A stretch of 64,000 nt of DNA from Aestuariibacter sp. GS-14 (GTDB lineage: Bacteria > Pseudomonadota > Gammaproteobacteria > Enterobacterales > Alteromonadaceae). The stretch spans positions 62,001 to 126,000 of the forward strand of contig NZ_VHIP01000006.1 in the NCBI RefSeq assembly GCF_006494365.1, read 5' to 3'. Shown piece after piece: positions 55,131-62,449 of this stretch. The position numbers and the translations under genes are program-made. Below the pieces are notes generated by a model. The model had not been told where the DNA came from. It was given only the letters and a program-made list of their open reading frames with translations, and did no database searches. The stretch's first letter is position 1; each line of letters begins with the position of its first letter.

Positions 55131-56777
55131 TTACACCAAAGTCATGCTAAGCGACTTGCCTTGTTTAGTTATCCGATACTCTCGTAATAGGTTTGCCCGA
55201 TAATGCTCTGAACTGATCGTGTTTACAGCAATAAACTGTGCTTTTACGCTATCTGAATTCAGTATAACCTTCACATATCCCCGGTGCTGACAGTCAGTCC
55301 AGATAATTTCCCGATTGTGATTCGCTACCCGCTTATCCAGCTCAGTGGCAAGCCCTGTACCTAATACTTCAAAATCACCCGGTGAGGTAATTCCGGCCGT
55401 ACCTAACTCTACTCCCATGGCATCGCCGTCACCCGCAAACAGCTGATTTGCCCAGAATGCATGACTGTCGCCAGTGAGCACGATCAAATCCGTGGCATTA
55501 GCCGACTGACATAACTGATAAAACTTCTCGCGGGCTACCGGGTAGCCATCCCAGGTGTCCAGGTAAATCGGCAAATCCAGTTTACCCAGCGCCACAAAGT
55601 AGGCAAAGTGCGCCGCGACCGCATCGTTTTTGGCGAGTTCAGCCGGCAGTGTGAGGTCGTTAACCTTGGGGACATGGGTTCGCGCAATAGGAATTTGGTT
55701 GCCAATTAAACGCCACTTCGATTGTTTCACCGACGCCGATAGCTGCGCTTGTAAAAATTGCTCCATGGCAACACTTATCATGGTGCGGCTGGGATCCCCC
55801 AACACAGTTTCAATAAAGTGCCTTAACGCCTGTTCGGTATTGAGCTGCTTCAAGTGTTCAGCATAATCAATTTGCAGGCTACGCCCGGTATGACGGGTTT
55901 CTAACGTGGTGAGGGTAGCCAAATCGCCAAAATTAAAATGTCGCCACAGGTTTGCTTTATCCGCACTTTGCAATGGTTCACGTAGTGGCATCCACTCATA
56001 ATAAGCCTGGATTGACGCAGCACGTCTTGCCGCCCAGCTTCCCTCATTCGACTGGTGATTTTGCGCCCCATCCATATAAGGATTATTGGCCGATTCGTGA
56101 TCGTCCCAGGTGGGAATTAATGCATGTGCCGCGTGCATCAGACGCGAGCCGTTGTCGGTTTTATACTGACGGTGTCGCATTCGGTAGTCGGCCAGACTCA
56201 CGATTTCATGCGCAGGCAGATGACGGCGATTCAATGCCTGACCTTCTTTATCGCCCCAACTGTCCTGGCCATACTCGTAAATGTAATCGCCCAAATGCAC
56301 GACGTAATCAATGTCCGCATCGGCCGCAATATGGTGATAAGCGTTAAAATAGCCAAACGGGTAATTCGAACAACTGGCCACCGCTATCGACAGTGAATGA
56401 AGATTACCTTGTGGCAGGGTTTTCGTGCGGCCCGGTTCACTTTGCTCTTTACCTGCAATAAACCGGTAGTAGTAAACCGATCCCGGGTTGAGGCCCGTTA
56501 CGTCTACTTTGAAGGTGCAGTCTGACGCATCGACTGTGTTTCCCCGTCCTTGTTTAACTACGCGGGCAAAATTCAAATCTTCTGCCACCTGCCATTCAAG
56601 TGCTACAGGCCTGGCAGTGTGTGTCCAAAGGATGACTGCATCATGGGTTGGATCGCCGCTGGCGACACCACAATCAAATAATGCACTGCTTGTATTAGCA
56701 AATGCCTGATGAAAAAACGGCGCGGCAATACCGGTTGCCAAACCAGTTTTAATGAAGTGACGGCGGGAAAATGTCAT
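55131..56777 (-). CDS. phoD: Alkaline phosphatase D (PhoD family)
   Basis: A 548-residue secreted calcium-dependent phosphodiesterase/phosphomonoesterase family member. Tat signal SRRHFIKTGLATGIAAPFFHQAFA at the N-terminus starting MTFSRRHF (ATG 56777; a second in-frame ATG is at 56801). N-terminal PhoD domain (GVASGDPTHDAVILWTHT) and metallophosphatase motifs VVHLGDYIYEYG, TWDDHESANN and LTGDSHAFWANQ are intact. No Pho box could be recognised with confidence. It is preceded by a hairpin after the TonB-domain fragment. Confidence 0.92.
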   Translation of the reverse strand: MTFSRRHFIKTGLATGIAAPFFHQAFANTSSALFDCGVASGDPTHDAVILWTHTARPVALEWQVAEDLNFARVVKQGRGNTVDASDCTFKVDVTGLNPGSVYYYRFIAGKEQSEPGRTKTLPQGNLHSLSIAVASCSNYPFGYFNAYHHIAADADIDYVVHLGDYIYEYGQDSWGDKEGQALNRRHLPAHEIVSLADYRMRHRQYKTDNGSRLMHAAHALIPTWDDHESANNPYMDGAQNHQSNEGSWAARRAASIQAYYEWMPLREPLQSADKANLWRHFNFGDLATLTTLETRHTGRSLQIDYAEHLKQLNTEQALRHFIETVLGDPSRTMISVAMEQFLQAQLSASVKQSKWRLIGNQIPIARTHVPKVNDLTLPAELAKNDAVAAHFAYFVALGKLDLPIYLDTWDGYPVAREKFYQLCQSANATDLIVLTGDSHAFWANQLFAGDGDAMGVELGTAGITSPGDFEVLGTGLATELDKRVANHNREIIWTDCQHRGYVKVILNSDSVKAQFIAVNTISSEHYRANLLREYRITKQGKSLSMTLV

Positions 56778-56830
56778 AGTGTTAACGCACTGAGAAATCA
56801 AGATGCGCCGACTATGCCTGTGGTCTGTGA

Positions 56831-56864
56831 CAAAGTGATGAATCCCTATGAATTCATCACTTTG
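56831..56864. repeat. 13-bp inverted repeat between the TonB-domain fragment and phoD
   Basis: Arms CAAAGTGATGAAT / ATTCATCACTTTG (56831-56843, 56852-56864) with an 8-base loop. A T-run follows only on the plus strand, so as a terminator it faces away from the minus-strand genes around it; on the minus strand it may act as a weak stop or mRNA stabiliser. Confidence 0.6.
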
Positions 56865-56871
56865 CTATTTT

Positions 56872-57165
56872 TTATCTGCTTAATTTAAAGTCCATTTGTA
56901 CTTTCATATTTTGCGCGACTACCGGTTCTCCGTCGGTAAACTTTGGTGCATAACGCCATTGCTCTAATGCATCAAGCGTTGAGCGTATGAATTTCTTGCT
57001 CCCCTGATATTCCAGTACATCAGGGCTATGCACAAAGCCTTGCTCATCTATATCAAATTCAATTACCACGTAGCCTTCTCTTCGCGCTATAGCAGCGTCC
57101 CGCGGATAAACCGGATTAACACGATAGATAGGATCGGGCTCCTGATTGTCATCCCATGGCGTCAT
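56872..57165 (-). CDS. Detached TonB C-terminal domain fragment
   Basis: The 97 residues after the premature stop, if initiated at the ATG in IIGRMTPW. They form one TonB C-terminal domain (VNPVYPRDAAIARREGYVVIEF, LEQWRYAPKFTDGEPVVA). Without signal peptide or membrane helix the piece could not reach the periplasm, so independent function is doubtful. Confidence 0.45.
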   Translation of the reverse strand: MTPWDDNQEPDPIYRVNPVYPRDAAIARREGYVVIEFDIDEQGFVHSPDVLEYQGSKKFIRSTLDALEQWRYAPKFTDGEPVVAQNMKVQMDFKLSR

Positions 57166-57177
57166 TCTGCCAATGAT

Positions 57178-57996
57178 TTAGCAATGCTGGGTGGCCTTGT
57201 CTTCTTCCCCCATTCTTGAATAGGCTTCAACTAACATGGCATGCGCTTTTAATGCCCAGGGATGGGTGTAAAGCAGCGCATCATTAACACGTTCAGCAAC
57301 TGACTCGAGATAACCACTCGCCTGTTCGTAATCTCCACGCGCAAAATGCAATTTTCCCTGCAGGAAGTTTAAATGAATTGTCCTGACATCGTCTGGCCCC
57401 CAACTTTCGTTCGCCAACCCACGCGCTTTTTCTACCAGGGTATCGGTTCTGGAAAATGTCAGTGGTGTAGAGCCGTAACGCGTAATAGGCGACAGAGCGC
57501 TATAGTAAATTAAAGCAGCATCATGGAGAGGTGTCGCAGGCACGTCTTCTAAATCATTCAGAATGGCTTTGTAGAATTTTTCAGCACGCTCAAACGTGGA
57601 TGTCGTAAACGGCGCTTTCGCACTCGAGCGCAATAAATCGTAGGATTCCAATCGCGCTAAAAATGTCTTCAAATGCAATGCACCAAATGTCGTCGAAGAA
57701 TAATTGGTGAGCAACTGGTACGCGTTTTCGGCTTCACTTAATTGCTTGTTTAAGCGCAGGGCATTTGCCAGGTTATACTGCAACGCATAGTGGTTGTCGG
57801 CATCGGCGAGGATTGTCTCACTGGCCAAAGACAATGCCTGATTCGCAAAGGTAACGGCCTGCTCGCCGTTACCTTCCTTGATTGCCTGCGTATAACTGTT
57901 ATACGCCTCGCTGAATGTGGTTACTGTTTGCGCGTTGACTACACTACTTGCCAACCCAAAACACACTCCCATTGTGAGTTGTTTGAGTGTTTTCAT
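57178..57996 (-). CDS. Exported TPR-like protein, truncated copy
   Basis: The 272 residues before the premature TAA: signal peptide MKTLKQLTMGVCFGLASSVVNAQ, then helical repeats (FSEAYNSYTQAIKEGN, LALQYNLANALRLNKQ-like pairs, HPWALKAHAMLVEAYSRMGEEDKA). It could still be made as a soluble periplasmic protein. The ATG lies 8 bases downstream of the MITE boundary, with only AGAAGA as a ribosome site. Confidence 0.55.
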   Translation of the reverse strand: MKTLKQLTMGVCFGLASSVVNAQTVTTFSEAYNSYTQAIKEGNGEQAVTFANQALSLASETILADADNHYALQYNLANALRLNKQLSEAENAYQLLTNYSSTTFGALHLKTFLARLESYDLLRSSAKAPFTTSTFERAEKFYKAILNDLEDVPATPLHDAALIYYSALSPITRYGSTPLTFSRTDTLVEKARGLANESWGPDDVRTIHLNFLQGKLHFARGDYEQASGYLESVAERVNDALLYTHPWALKAHAMLVEAYSRMGEEDKATQHC

Positions 57997-58004
57997 TCTT
58001 CTGC

Positions 58005-58274
58005 CTAGGGCGTGTTGATCTTTGCTGTATGATTTTGCAGCAGTCTGTGCGACATTTATACAATGAAGCGCAAGTGAAGTGTAGTCATCTACATGAACTT
58101 GGGCTGAAGCAGTAGAAATGTTGCACAGGCGCTGCCCGAAGGGTTCGCTCTAGGTGTCCACCGCTCTTTGTTGCATGCTCTTGATGCAGAACCACTGCAC
58201 CTGCGAACATGCGCCGCGATCGCTGAACACCTAGAACGAACAAAATTTATACAGCAAAGATCAACACGCCCTAG
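58005..58274. mobile_element. 262-bp MITE with CTAG target duplication
   Basis: The element 58009-58270 has perfect 22-bp terminal inverted repeats (58009-58030 and 58249-58270; they begin GGGCGTGTTGATCTTTG), flanked on both sides by CTAG, the presumed 4-bp target duplication. Inside, 15-bp subterminal arms at 58143-58157 and 58227-58241 are also inverted (14 of 15 match). There is no transposase frame. Size, ends and CTAG duplication fit a non-autonomous element mobilised by a DDE transposase such as the IS5 group, which favours YTAR targets; the family is inferred. It lies between two tandem paralogues, starting at the stop codon of one and ending just before the ATG of the next. Confidence 0.9.
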
Positions 58275-59392
58275 TTATAAATACTAAAAGTAAATTTTGA
58301 ATAGTTGTTTAGCGCTGTTACCGGTTGCCCATTCTCGTATTTGGGCGCAAAGCGCCAGTACGTTAATGCGACCAGGGCAGATTTCGCAAACTCATCACCG
58401 CCTTCTACCGATACCACGTCCATATTTACCGCGTAGCCTTCAGGATCGATATCGTATTTCAGCACCACTTCGCCTGGAATATTCGCCTGGCCGAGTGTAC
58501 GTGGATAATTTGCTCGCTTACGGAAAATAGGTTCAGGCTCGACATTCTCTTTCCAGGGTCTTACCTGCCCGATAATCTGGCAATGTTTGGTTGCTTTATC
58601 GTGCTGATCCATGGTGGTGTATAGTTCCACCAATACCGCGTGAGCCTGCAACGCCCACGGATGCGATTCGTAAGCATTTTTAGAAATTTTTGCTGCGAGG
58701 GCCTCAAGCTGACTCGCGGCTTCCGGTAATTTAAAATCACCTTTGAATATGAGGGCCAGAATGTATTGCAGTTCCAGCGTTCTGATATCTAATTCGCCCC
58801 AGGTAGCCGTTGCTTTGGCTATTCCCTCGCTTAAAATACTTTTTGCTTTGCGTGCCGATTCTGGCATGTGGCCACTGTGCGCCATAGCCGTACCAATCAA
58901 ATAATACGCAGTAGCCGCATCGTCCGGATTGGCTTCTGCCACATCTTCTGCAGAGTACATAATGGTGTGCAACCGGCCGGTGTTTTTCTCCACGAGACTC
59001 AGTGATCGTTCCGCACTTGCCTGATCGCTGTAGGTATAATACTGATCCAATCTGGCTTCCAGTGTTGCCAAATCGTATTTCCCGTACAGATCCTCACGCA
59101 GGCCGATAACATTGTCGTAAGCGTCCAGCGCTTTATCGAACTGACGGGCATCGCGATACGCATTGGCAAGGTTATACGCCAGTGCAGCGGTATTTTCGTG
59201 CTTTTTACCGAACTGCTGCACACCTAAATTGTAGGCATGTTCAGCATAAAAAATCACATCCTGAAGTGTACCGTTTTGATACGCTTCCTGATATTGATTG
59301 TAAGCCTGAGAAAAACTGGTGGGCGTTTCTTGCGCCTGGGCGGCGCCGCATAACACAGCAGCAACAACGAAAGAAGCAAGTGTACGCTTCAT
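58271..59392 (-). CDS. Exported TPR protein with TonB C-terminal domain, no membrane anchor
   Basis: A 373-residue protein. Signal peptide MKRTLASFVVAAVLCGAAQA with a standard AQA cleavage site; then TPR-like helix pairs (NTAALAYNLANAYRDARQFDKALDAYDN, HPWALQAHAVLVELYTTMDQHDKATKHC); then a TonB C-terminal domain from about 285 to the end (ANYPRTLGQANIPGEVVLKYD, LTYWRFAPKYENGQPV). Canonical TonB has an uncleaved membrane helix and Pro-rich spacer, both missing here, so this would be a soluble periplasmic protein. The stop TAG is inside the CTAG duplicated by the MITE. It is next to the TonB/ExbBD operon and has its own promoter. AAGGA precedes the ATG. Confidence 0.88.
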   Translation of the reverse strand: MKRTLASFVVAAVLCGAAQAQETPTSFSQAYNQYQEAYQNGTLQDVIFYAEHAYNLGVQQFGKKHENTAALAYNLANAYRDARQFDKALDAYDNVIGLREDLYGKYDLATLEARLDQYYTYSDQASAERSLSLVEKNTGRLHTIMYSAEDVAEANPDDAATAYYLIGTAMAHSGHMPESARKAKSILSEGIAKATATWGELDIRTLELQYILALIFKGDFKLPEAASQLEALAAKISKNAYESHPWALQAHAVLVELYTTMDQHDKATKHCQIIGQVRPWKENVEPEPIFRKRANYPRTLGQANIPGEVVLKYDIDPEGYAVNMDVVSVEGGDEFAKSALVALTYWRFAPKYENGQPVTALNNYSKFTFSIYN

Positions 59393-59440
59393 AATCTGAC
59401 GTCCTTAATCTTTATTAAATTCTGAATCCTTCAGCACAAA

Positions 59441-59469
59441 AATTTAGCGCTAATCGCGGCCGATTTCAA
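59441..59469 (-). promoter_or_regulatory. Promoter of the TPR-TonB genes
   Basis: On the minus strand TTGAAA (59464-59469) and TAAATT (59441-59446) are 17 bases apart. It lies just after the terminator of the exb operon, 49 bases before the ATG, so the TPR-TonB pair is transcribed separately. Confidence 0.45.
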
Positions 59470-59477
59470 GTACCAAC

Positions 59478-59502
59478 AAAAAGGCCAGCGTCATGCTGGC
59501 CT
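59478..59502 (-). terminator. Terminator of the ttpC-exbBD-tonB-TPR operon
   Basis: Eight-bp arms AGGCCAGC / GCTGGCCT (59482-59489, 59495-59502) with a five-base loop, followed on the minus strand by five T. It is 25 bases after the TPR gene stop. Confidence 0.85.
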
Positions 59503-59526
59503 CATTCATTTTTTGCAGTAACCGGC

Positions 59527-60843
59527 TTAAGAACCTAACTCAGCTTTGAGTTGGTCATTGCTGGCTTTCTCTGATGCCACAAATTTGGACCATTGCTGGG
59601 CCATGCCGCGACTGGACTTAAACTTCTCGGCTTCCGCCAGTTCGTTTAACGCCTGAGCGTATTGCTTTTTATTGTACAGCGCCATGCCTTTAATCAGATA
59701 CGGAATACCTGGGTTGCGCAATTCACCCTTGCTGATTGCTTTGTCAGCAGCCGCTATGGCGTTTTCCCATTCTTCCATATTCAGGTAGATTTGCGCTAAC
59801 TGTGCATCCAGTTCACCGTCGTCAGACAAATCGGCAGCCTGTGCCATAACCGGTACCGCTTTGGTTTGCTCTTTTGCCTGAGTCCAGCTTTGTCCTAAGA
59901 ACTTCAGGTTGCGAAGGTTTTTCTCAAGAACGCCATCATTCAGCGCTTGTTCCATCAAGCGTGCACCTTTATACGGAGCTTTGTGGTAGTAATACAACTG
60001 CGCCAGGTTGAATATATCCGCCGCAGAGCTTACATAGCCTTGCTGGTAAGCCGCTTCCATAATGGCCAGTTGCTTTTTCTCTTCACCCAGCTCACCGTAC
60101 ATGCCTGCCAGTTGGATCCAGTACTTAGGCTCGTTGAACAGTTTCACCATTTTCACCAACACGTCTTTCACTTTTTCGGGCTGTTTTAGCTCGTAAAAGA
60201 TCGCGCGCTGAAGAATAAGCCAGCCTTCGTCCGGGATCATACCGTCTTCTTCATGGCCTTTAATCGCGGCAGTAATGAACTCAGCTGCCTCGGCGTACTG
60301 CTTATTCTGATAGTACGCCTGTGCTTTAATCACCAGATTCTTGGGCGGGATTTTACCGGTATTCAGGTTTTCCCAGCGCTCAAGGTATTTAATAGATTCC
60401 GCGTAGTTGCCTTGCATCAGGTGTAGCTGGGCAAGACTGAACAACGTACTTAACTCAAAGCTTTCCGGAATCGGCTGCTGTTCAACCACTTTGGCAAAAT
60501 TTTCCAACGCTTTGTCGTATTGCTCATCGTTGTAGTAAATAAAGCCGTAAAAGTTGTACATCATAGCCGTTTCATAGCTATTCATTGAGTCGTCTTTATC
60601 TTTTACAACGTTCAGAATATCAATAGCACCGGCCAGGTTACCACCGTCGGCTTCCGCTTGCGCACGAGCCAACTGATCATACACTTTAGAGCGCAATGCC
60701 GGCGTACGTCGGGTAGGACGTTCACTGGCTTTTTGCTCCTGTGCAACAACGTCAGTACTAACCAACAACGTTGACACGCTACCGGTTGCCAACAAGCCCG
60801 TTGCAACCAGAGATAACAGGGTGCGGGAGAGTGTTTGCTTCAT
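59527..60843 (-). CDS. Exported tetratricopeptide-repeat protein of the TonB operon
   Basis: A 438-residue protein with signal peptide (MKQTLSRTLLSLVATGLLATG..VVAQ) and TPR units over most of its length (AIDILNVVKDKDDSM, YNFYGFIYYNDEQYDKALENFAKVVEQ, FNLAQLYYYHKAPYKGARLMEQAL, LAQIYLNMEEWENAIAAADKAI). TPR proteins regularly close TtpC-type TonB operons in Vibrio and Alteromonadales; the role is thought to be assembly with the TonB machinery, not proven here. The ATG at 60843 overlaps nothing but the tonB stop region, 8 bases downstream of it; a TTG at 60861 is the outer limit of the frame. Confidence 0.9.
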   Translation of the reverse strand: MKQTLSRTLLSLVATGLLATGSVSTLLVSTDVVAQEQKASERPTRRTPALRSKVYDQLARAQAEADGGNLAGAIDILNVVKDKDDSMNSYETAMMYNFYGFIYYNDEQYDKALENFAKVVEQQPIPESFELSTLFSLAQLHLMQGNYAESIKYLERWENLNTGKIPPKNLVIKAQAYYQNKQYAEAAEFITAAIKGHEEDGMIPDEGWLILQRAIFYELKQPEKVKDVLVKMVKLFNEPKYWIQLAGMYGELGEEKKQLAIMEAAYQQGYVSSAADIFNLAQLYYYHKAPYKGARLMEQALNDGVLEKNLRNLKFLGQSWTQAKEQTKAVPVMAQAADLSDDGELDAQLAQIYLNMEEWENAIAAADKAISKGELRNPGIPYLIKGMALYNKKQYAQALNELAEAEKFKSSRGMAQQWSKFVASEKASNDQLKAELGS

Positions 60844-60850
60844 ACTGTCA

Positions 60851-61462
60851 TTACCCGTCAATCTGGAACGTTATACGGTTTTGCACACCGGATACTTCGG
60901 TAGCTTCACCATTTACTACCCGGGGCTTGTATTTGAACTTCATAGCGGCATCCATTGCAGCCTGTTCAAAAATACCTTCCGGATTCGCTTCAATTACATA
61001 TACGTCTCTTACTGCGCCTTGCTTGGTAACAGTAAATTCAACGATAACAAACCCTTCAATACCACGCTGAAGTGCGCGACGAGGATACACCGGTGACACT
61101 TTAACGATGGGCAGGTATTCACCATCACCCGACTCCAGCGCTAAACCACCGCCGTCGAGCCCCATGTTATCGCCTACGTCTGCCGAAAACGCCATCCCGC
61201 TGCCATCAGCATCCGGGCTGGGCGAATCCATTTGTGGCGTATCCATTTGAGGCGGCTGTTCTTCCGGCTTTGGCGGCTTACGCGGCTTGCGATCTTTCTT
61301 CTGTACCTGCTCTTCAGGCTTAATGCGAACGAAGTCCAGCACGCTGCCTTTGGGCGGCTCAGTTAACGCACTGCCACCCATTTTAATCAGTGACTGCATC
61401 AGAAAAAACAAGCCCAGTGTAATCGCCAGTGATACTACAAATGCGATTAAAAATCGTGACAT
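60851..61462 (-). CDS. tonB: Energy transducer TonB (TonB2 type)
   Basis: A 203-residue TonB with an N-terminal membrane helix (FLIAFVVSLAITLGLFFLMQ), a short Lys/Pro/Glu spacer (KKDRKPRKPPKPEEQPPQMD), a Gly/Asp-rich linker and the C-terminal receptor-binding domain (SPVYPRRALQRGIEGFVIVEF, KFKYKPRVVNGEA). The spacer is much shorter than in Escherichia coli TonB, typical of TonB2 proteins that need TtpC. It follows exbD by 12 bases and precedes the TPR gene. Confidence 0.93.
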   Translation of the reverse strand: MSRFLIAFVVSLAITLGLFFLMQSLIKMGGSALTEPPKGSVLDFVRIKPEEQVQKKDRKPRKPPKPEEQPPQMDTPQMDSPSPDADGSGMAFSADVGDNMGLDGGGLALESGDGEYLPIVKVSPVYPRRALQRGIEGFVIVEFTVTKQGAVRDVYVIEANPEGIFEQAAMDAAMKFKYKPRVVNGEATEVSGVQNRITFQIDG

Positions 61463-61474
61463 AGCAATGCTCGC

Positions 61475-61882
61475 TTATGGCTCTTGCGCTGCAATAGACA
61501 CGTCATACACGCCAGCGGCACGCGAAGCATCCATGACCTTAATGAGTGTATCGGTAGTGGCTTTTTTATCTGCCTGAATCACCACAGAACCCTGTGGGTT
61601 TTCGGCATGCAGACGCTCAATGTTGGCCTGCACAGCTCTTACGTCGATACGGCGCTTGTTGATCCAGATCTCGCCTTTGTCTGAAATAGCAATCAGGATA
61701 TTGGCACGGTCCTTTTTCACCGCAGTCGCGGCTTCCGGACGGTTTACATCAATACCGGCTTCTTTTACAAACGATGCCGTTACGATGAAGAAGATCAACA
61801 TAATAAACACAACGTCCAGCATGGGCGTCATATCAATCGTTGCTTCTTCTTCGTCAACCAGGTTTTGGAAATGCTGTTTCAT
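61475..61882 (-). CDS. exbD: Biopolymer transport protein ExbD
   Basis: A 135-residue protein with one N-terminal membrane helix carrying the proton-path aspartate D23 (TPMLDVVFIMLIFFIVT) and a periplasmic C-terminal domain (NPQGSVVIQADKKATTDTLIKVMDASRAAGV in two elements). It works with ExbB to energise TonB. Located between exbB and tonB. Confidence 0.95.
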   Translation of the reverse strand: MKQHFQNLVDEEEATIDMTPMLDVVFIMLIFFIVTASFVKEAGIDVNRPEAATAVKKDRANILIAISDKGEIWINKRRIDVRAVQANIERLHAENPQGSVVIQADKKATTDTLIKVMDASRAAGVYDVSIAAQEP

Positions 61883-61928
61883 AATTCTTTTACCTTACTA
61901 GATGCACCGGGACCACCCGATGCATGCC

Positions 61929-62444
61929 TTAACGCTTGATCAATGCTTCTTCAAGGTGTGCACGTTCAGTTTTCACCTTGCGGTTCAACCAGGTCGAGGC
62001 GAATACGCCTGACAGTGCGCCTACCATTCCCGCCATTGTCGGGATAGTGGCTTTGGATACACCAGAAGCCATTGAACGGGCATTACCTGAGCCTGAGATG
62101 GCCATAACATCAAATACTTCGATCATTCCGGTTACGGTTCCCATCAGACCCAGCAGTGGACAAAGTGCCACCAGAGCCTGAATTACCGGGATACTGCCAT
62201 TTAACTGTATGGTCAGTGTCGAAATCATCTTGGAGCGGATTTGTTCAGCGTGCCATGAAGATCGATCTTCACGGGCTTTCCAAATGGTTACCGCTTCTTT
62301 ACTGAAGTTTTTGTGCCAGATTAACAGATACAATGCGCGTTCGAGGATCAAGAGCCACATCACGAATATCAGGAATCCGATGACCAGGAGTACCTGGCCT
62401 CCGGTTTCTGTAAAATCACGAATTGCTTCAAGAAACTCAATCAT
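61929..62444 (-). CDS. exbB: ExbB-type proton channel subunit (ExbB2)
   Basis: A 171-residue MotA/TolQ/ExbB protein with three membrane helices (about 17-36, 85-108 and 125-150) and the signature ALCPLLGLMGTVTGMIEVFDVMA. It forms the pentamer around ExbD that uses proton-motive force. It begins 5 bases after the larger TtpC-like gene, so both ExbB-type proteins come from one transcript. Confidence 0.95.
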   Translation of the reverse strand: MIEFLEAIRDFTETGGQVLLVIGFLIFVMWLLILERALYLLIWHKNFSKEAVTIWKAREDRSSWHAEQIRSKMISTLTIQLNGSIPVIQALVALCPLLGLMGTVTGMIEVFDVMAISGSGNARSMASGVSKATIPTMAGMVGALSGVFASTWLNRKVKTERAHLEEALIKR

Positions 62445-62449
62445 ACTGA

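Larger units (their letters stand above)
56872..57996 (-). pseudogene. TPR - TonB C-terminal-domain gene interrupted by an in-frame TAA
   Basis: Read as one frame, this is 374 codons, matching its 373-residue tandem paralogue at 58271-59392 in length and layout: signal peptide, TPR-like helices, TonB C-terminal domain. The frame is broken by TAA at 57178-57180. The sequence around it reads ATQHC-stop-IIGRMTPW, where the paralogue has ATKHCQIIGQVRPW, so a glutamine codon CAA has become TAA by one C-to-T change. No frameshift is present. The separated TonB-domain piece would have no signal peptide. Probably a recent pseudogene; readthrough or a sequencing error cannot be excluded. Confidence 0.75.

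Noticed and set aside
57178-57180. Programmed stop-codon readthrough in the TPR-TonB copy
   Set aside because: TAA followed by A is not a leaky context and no stimulatory element was recognised; a simple nonsense mutation is the better explanation.
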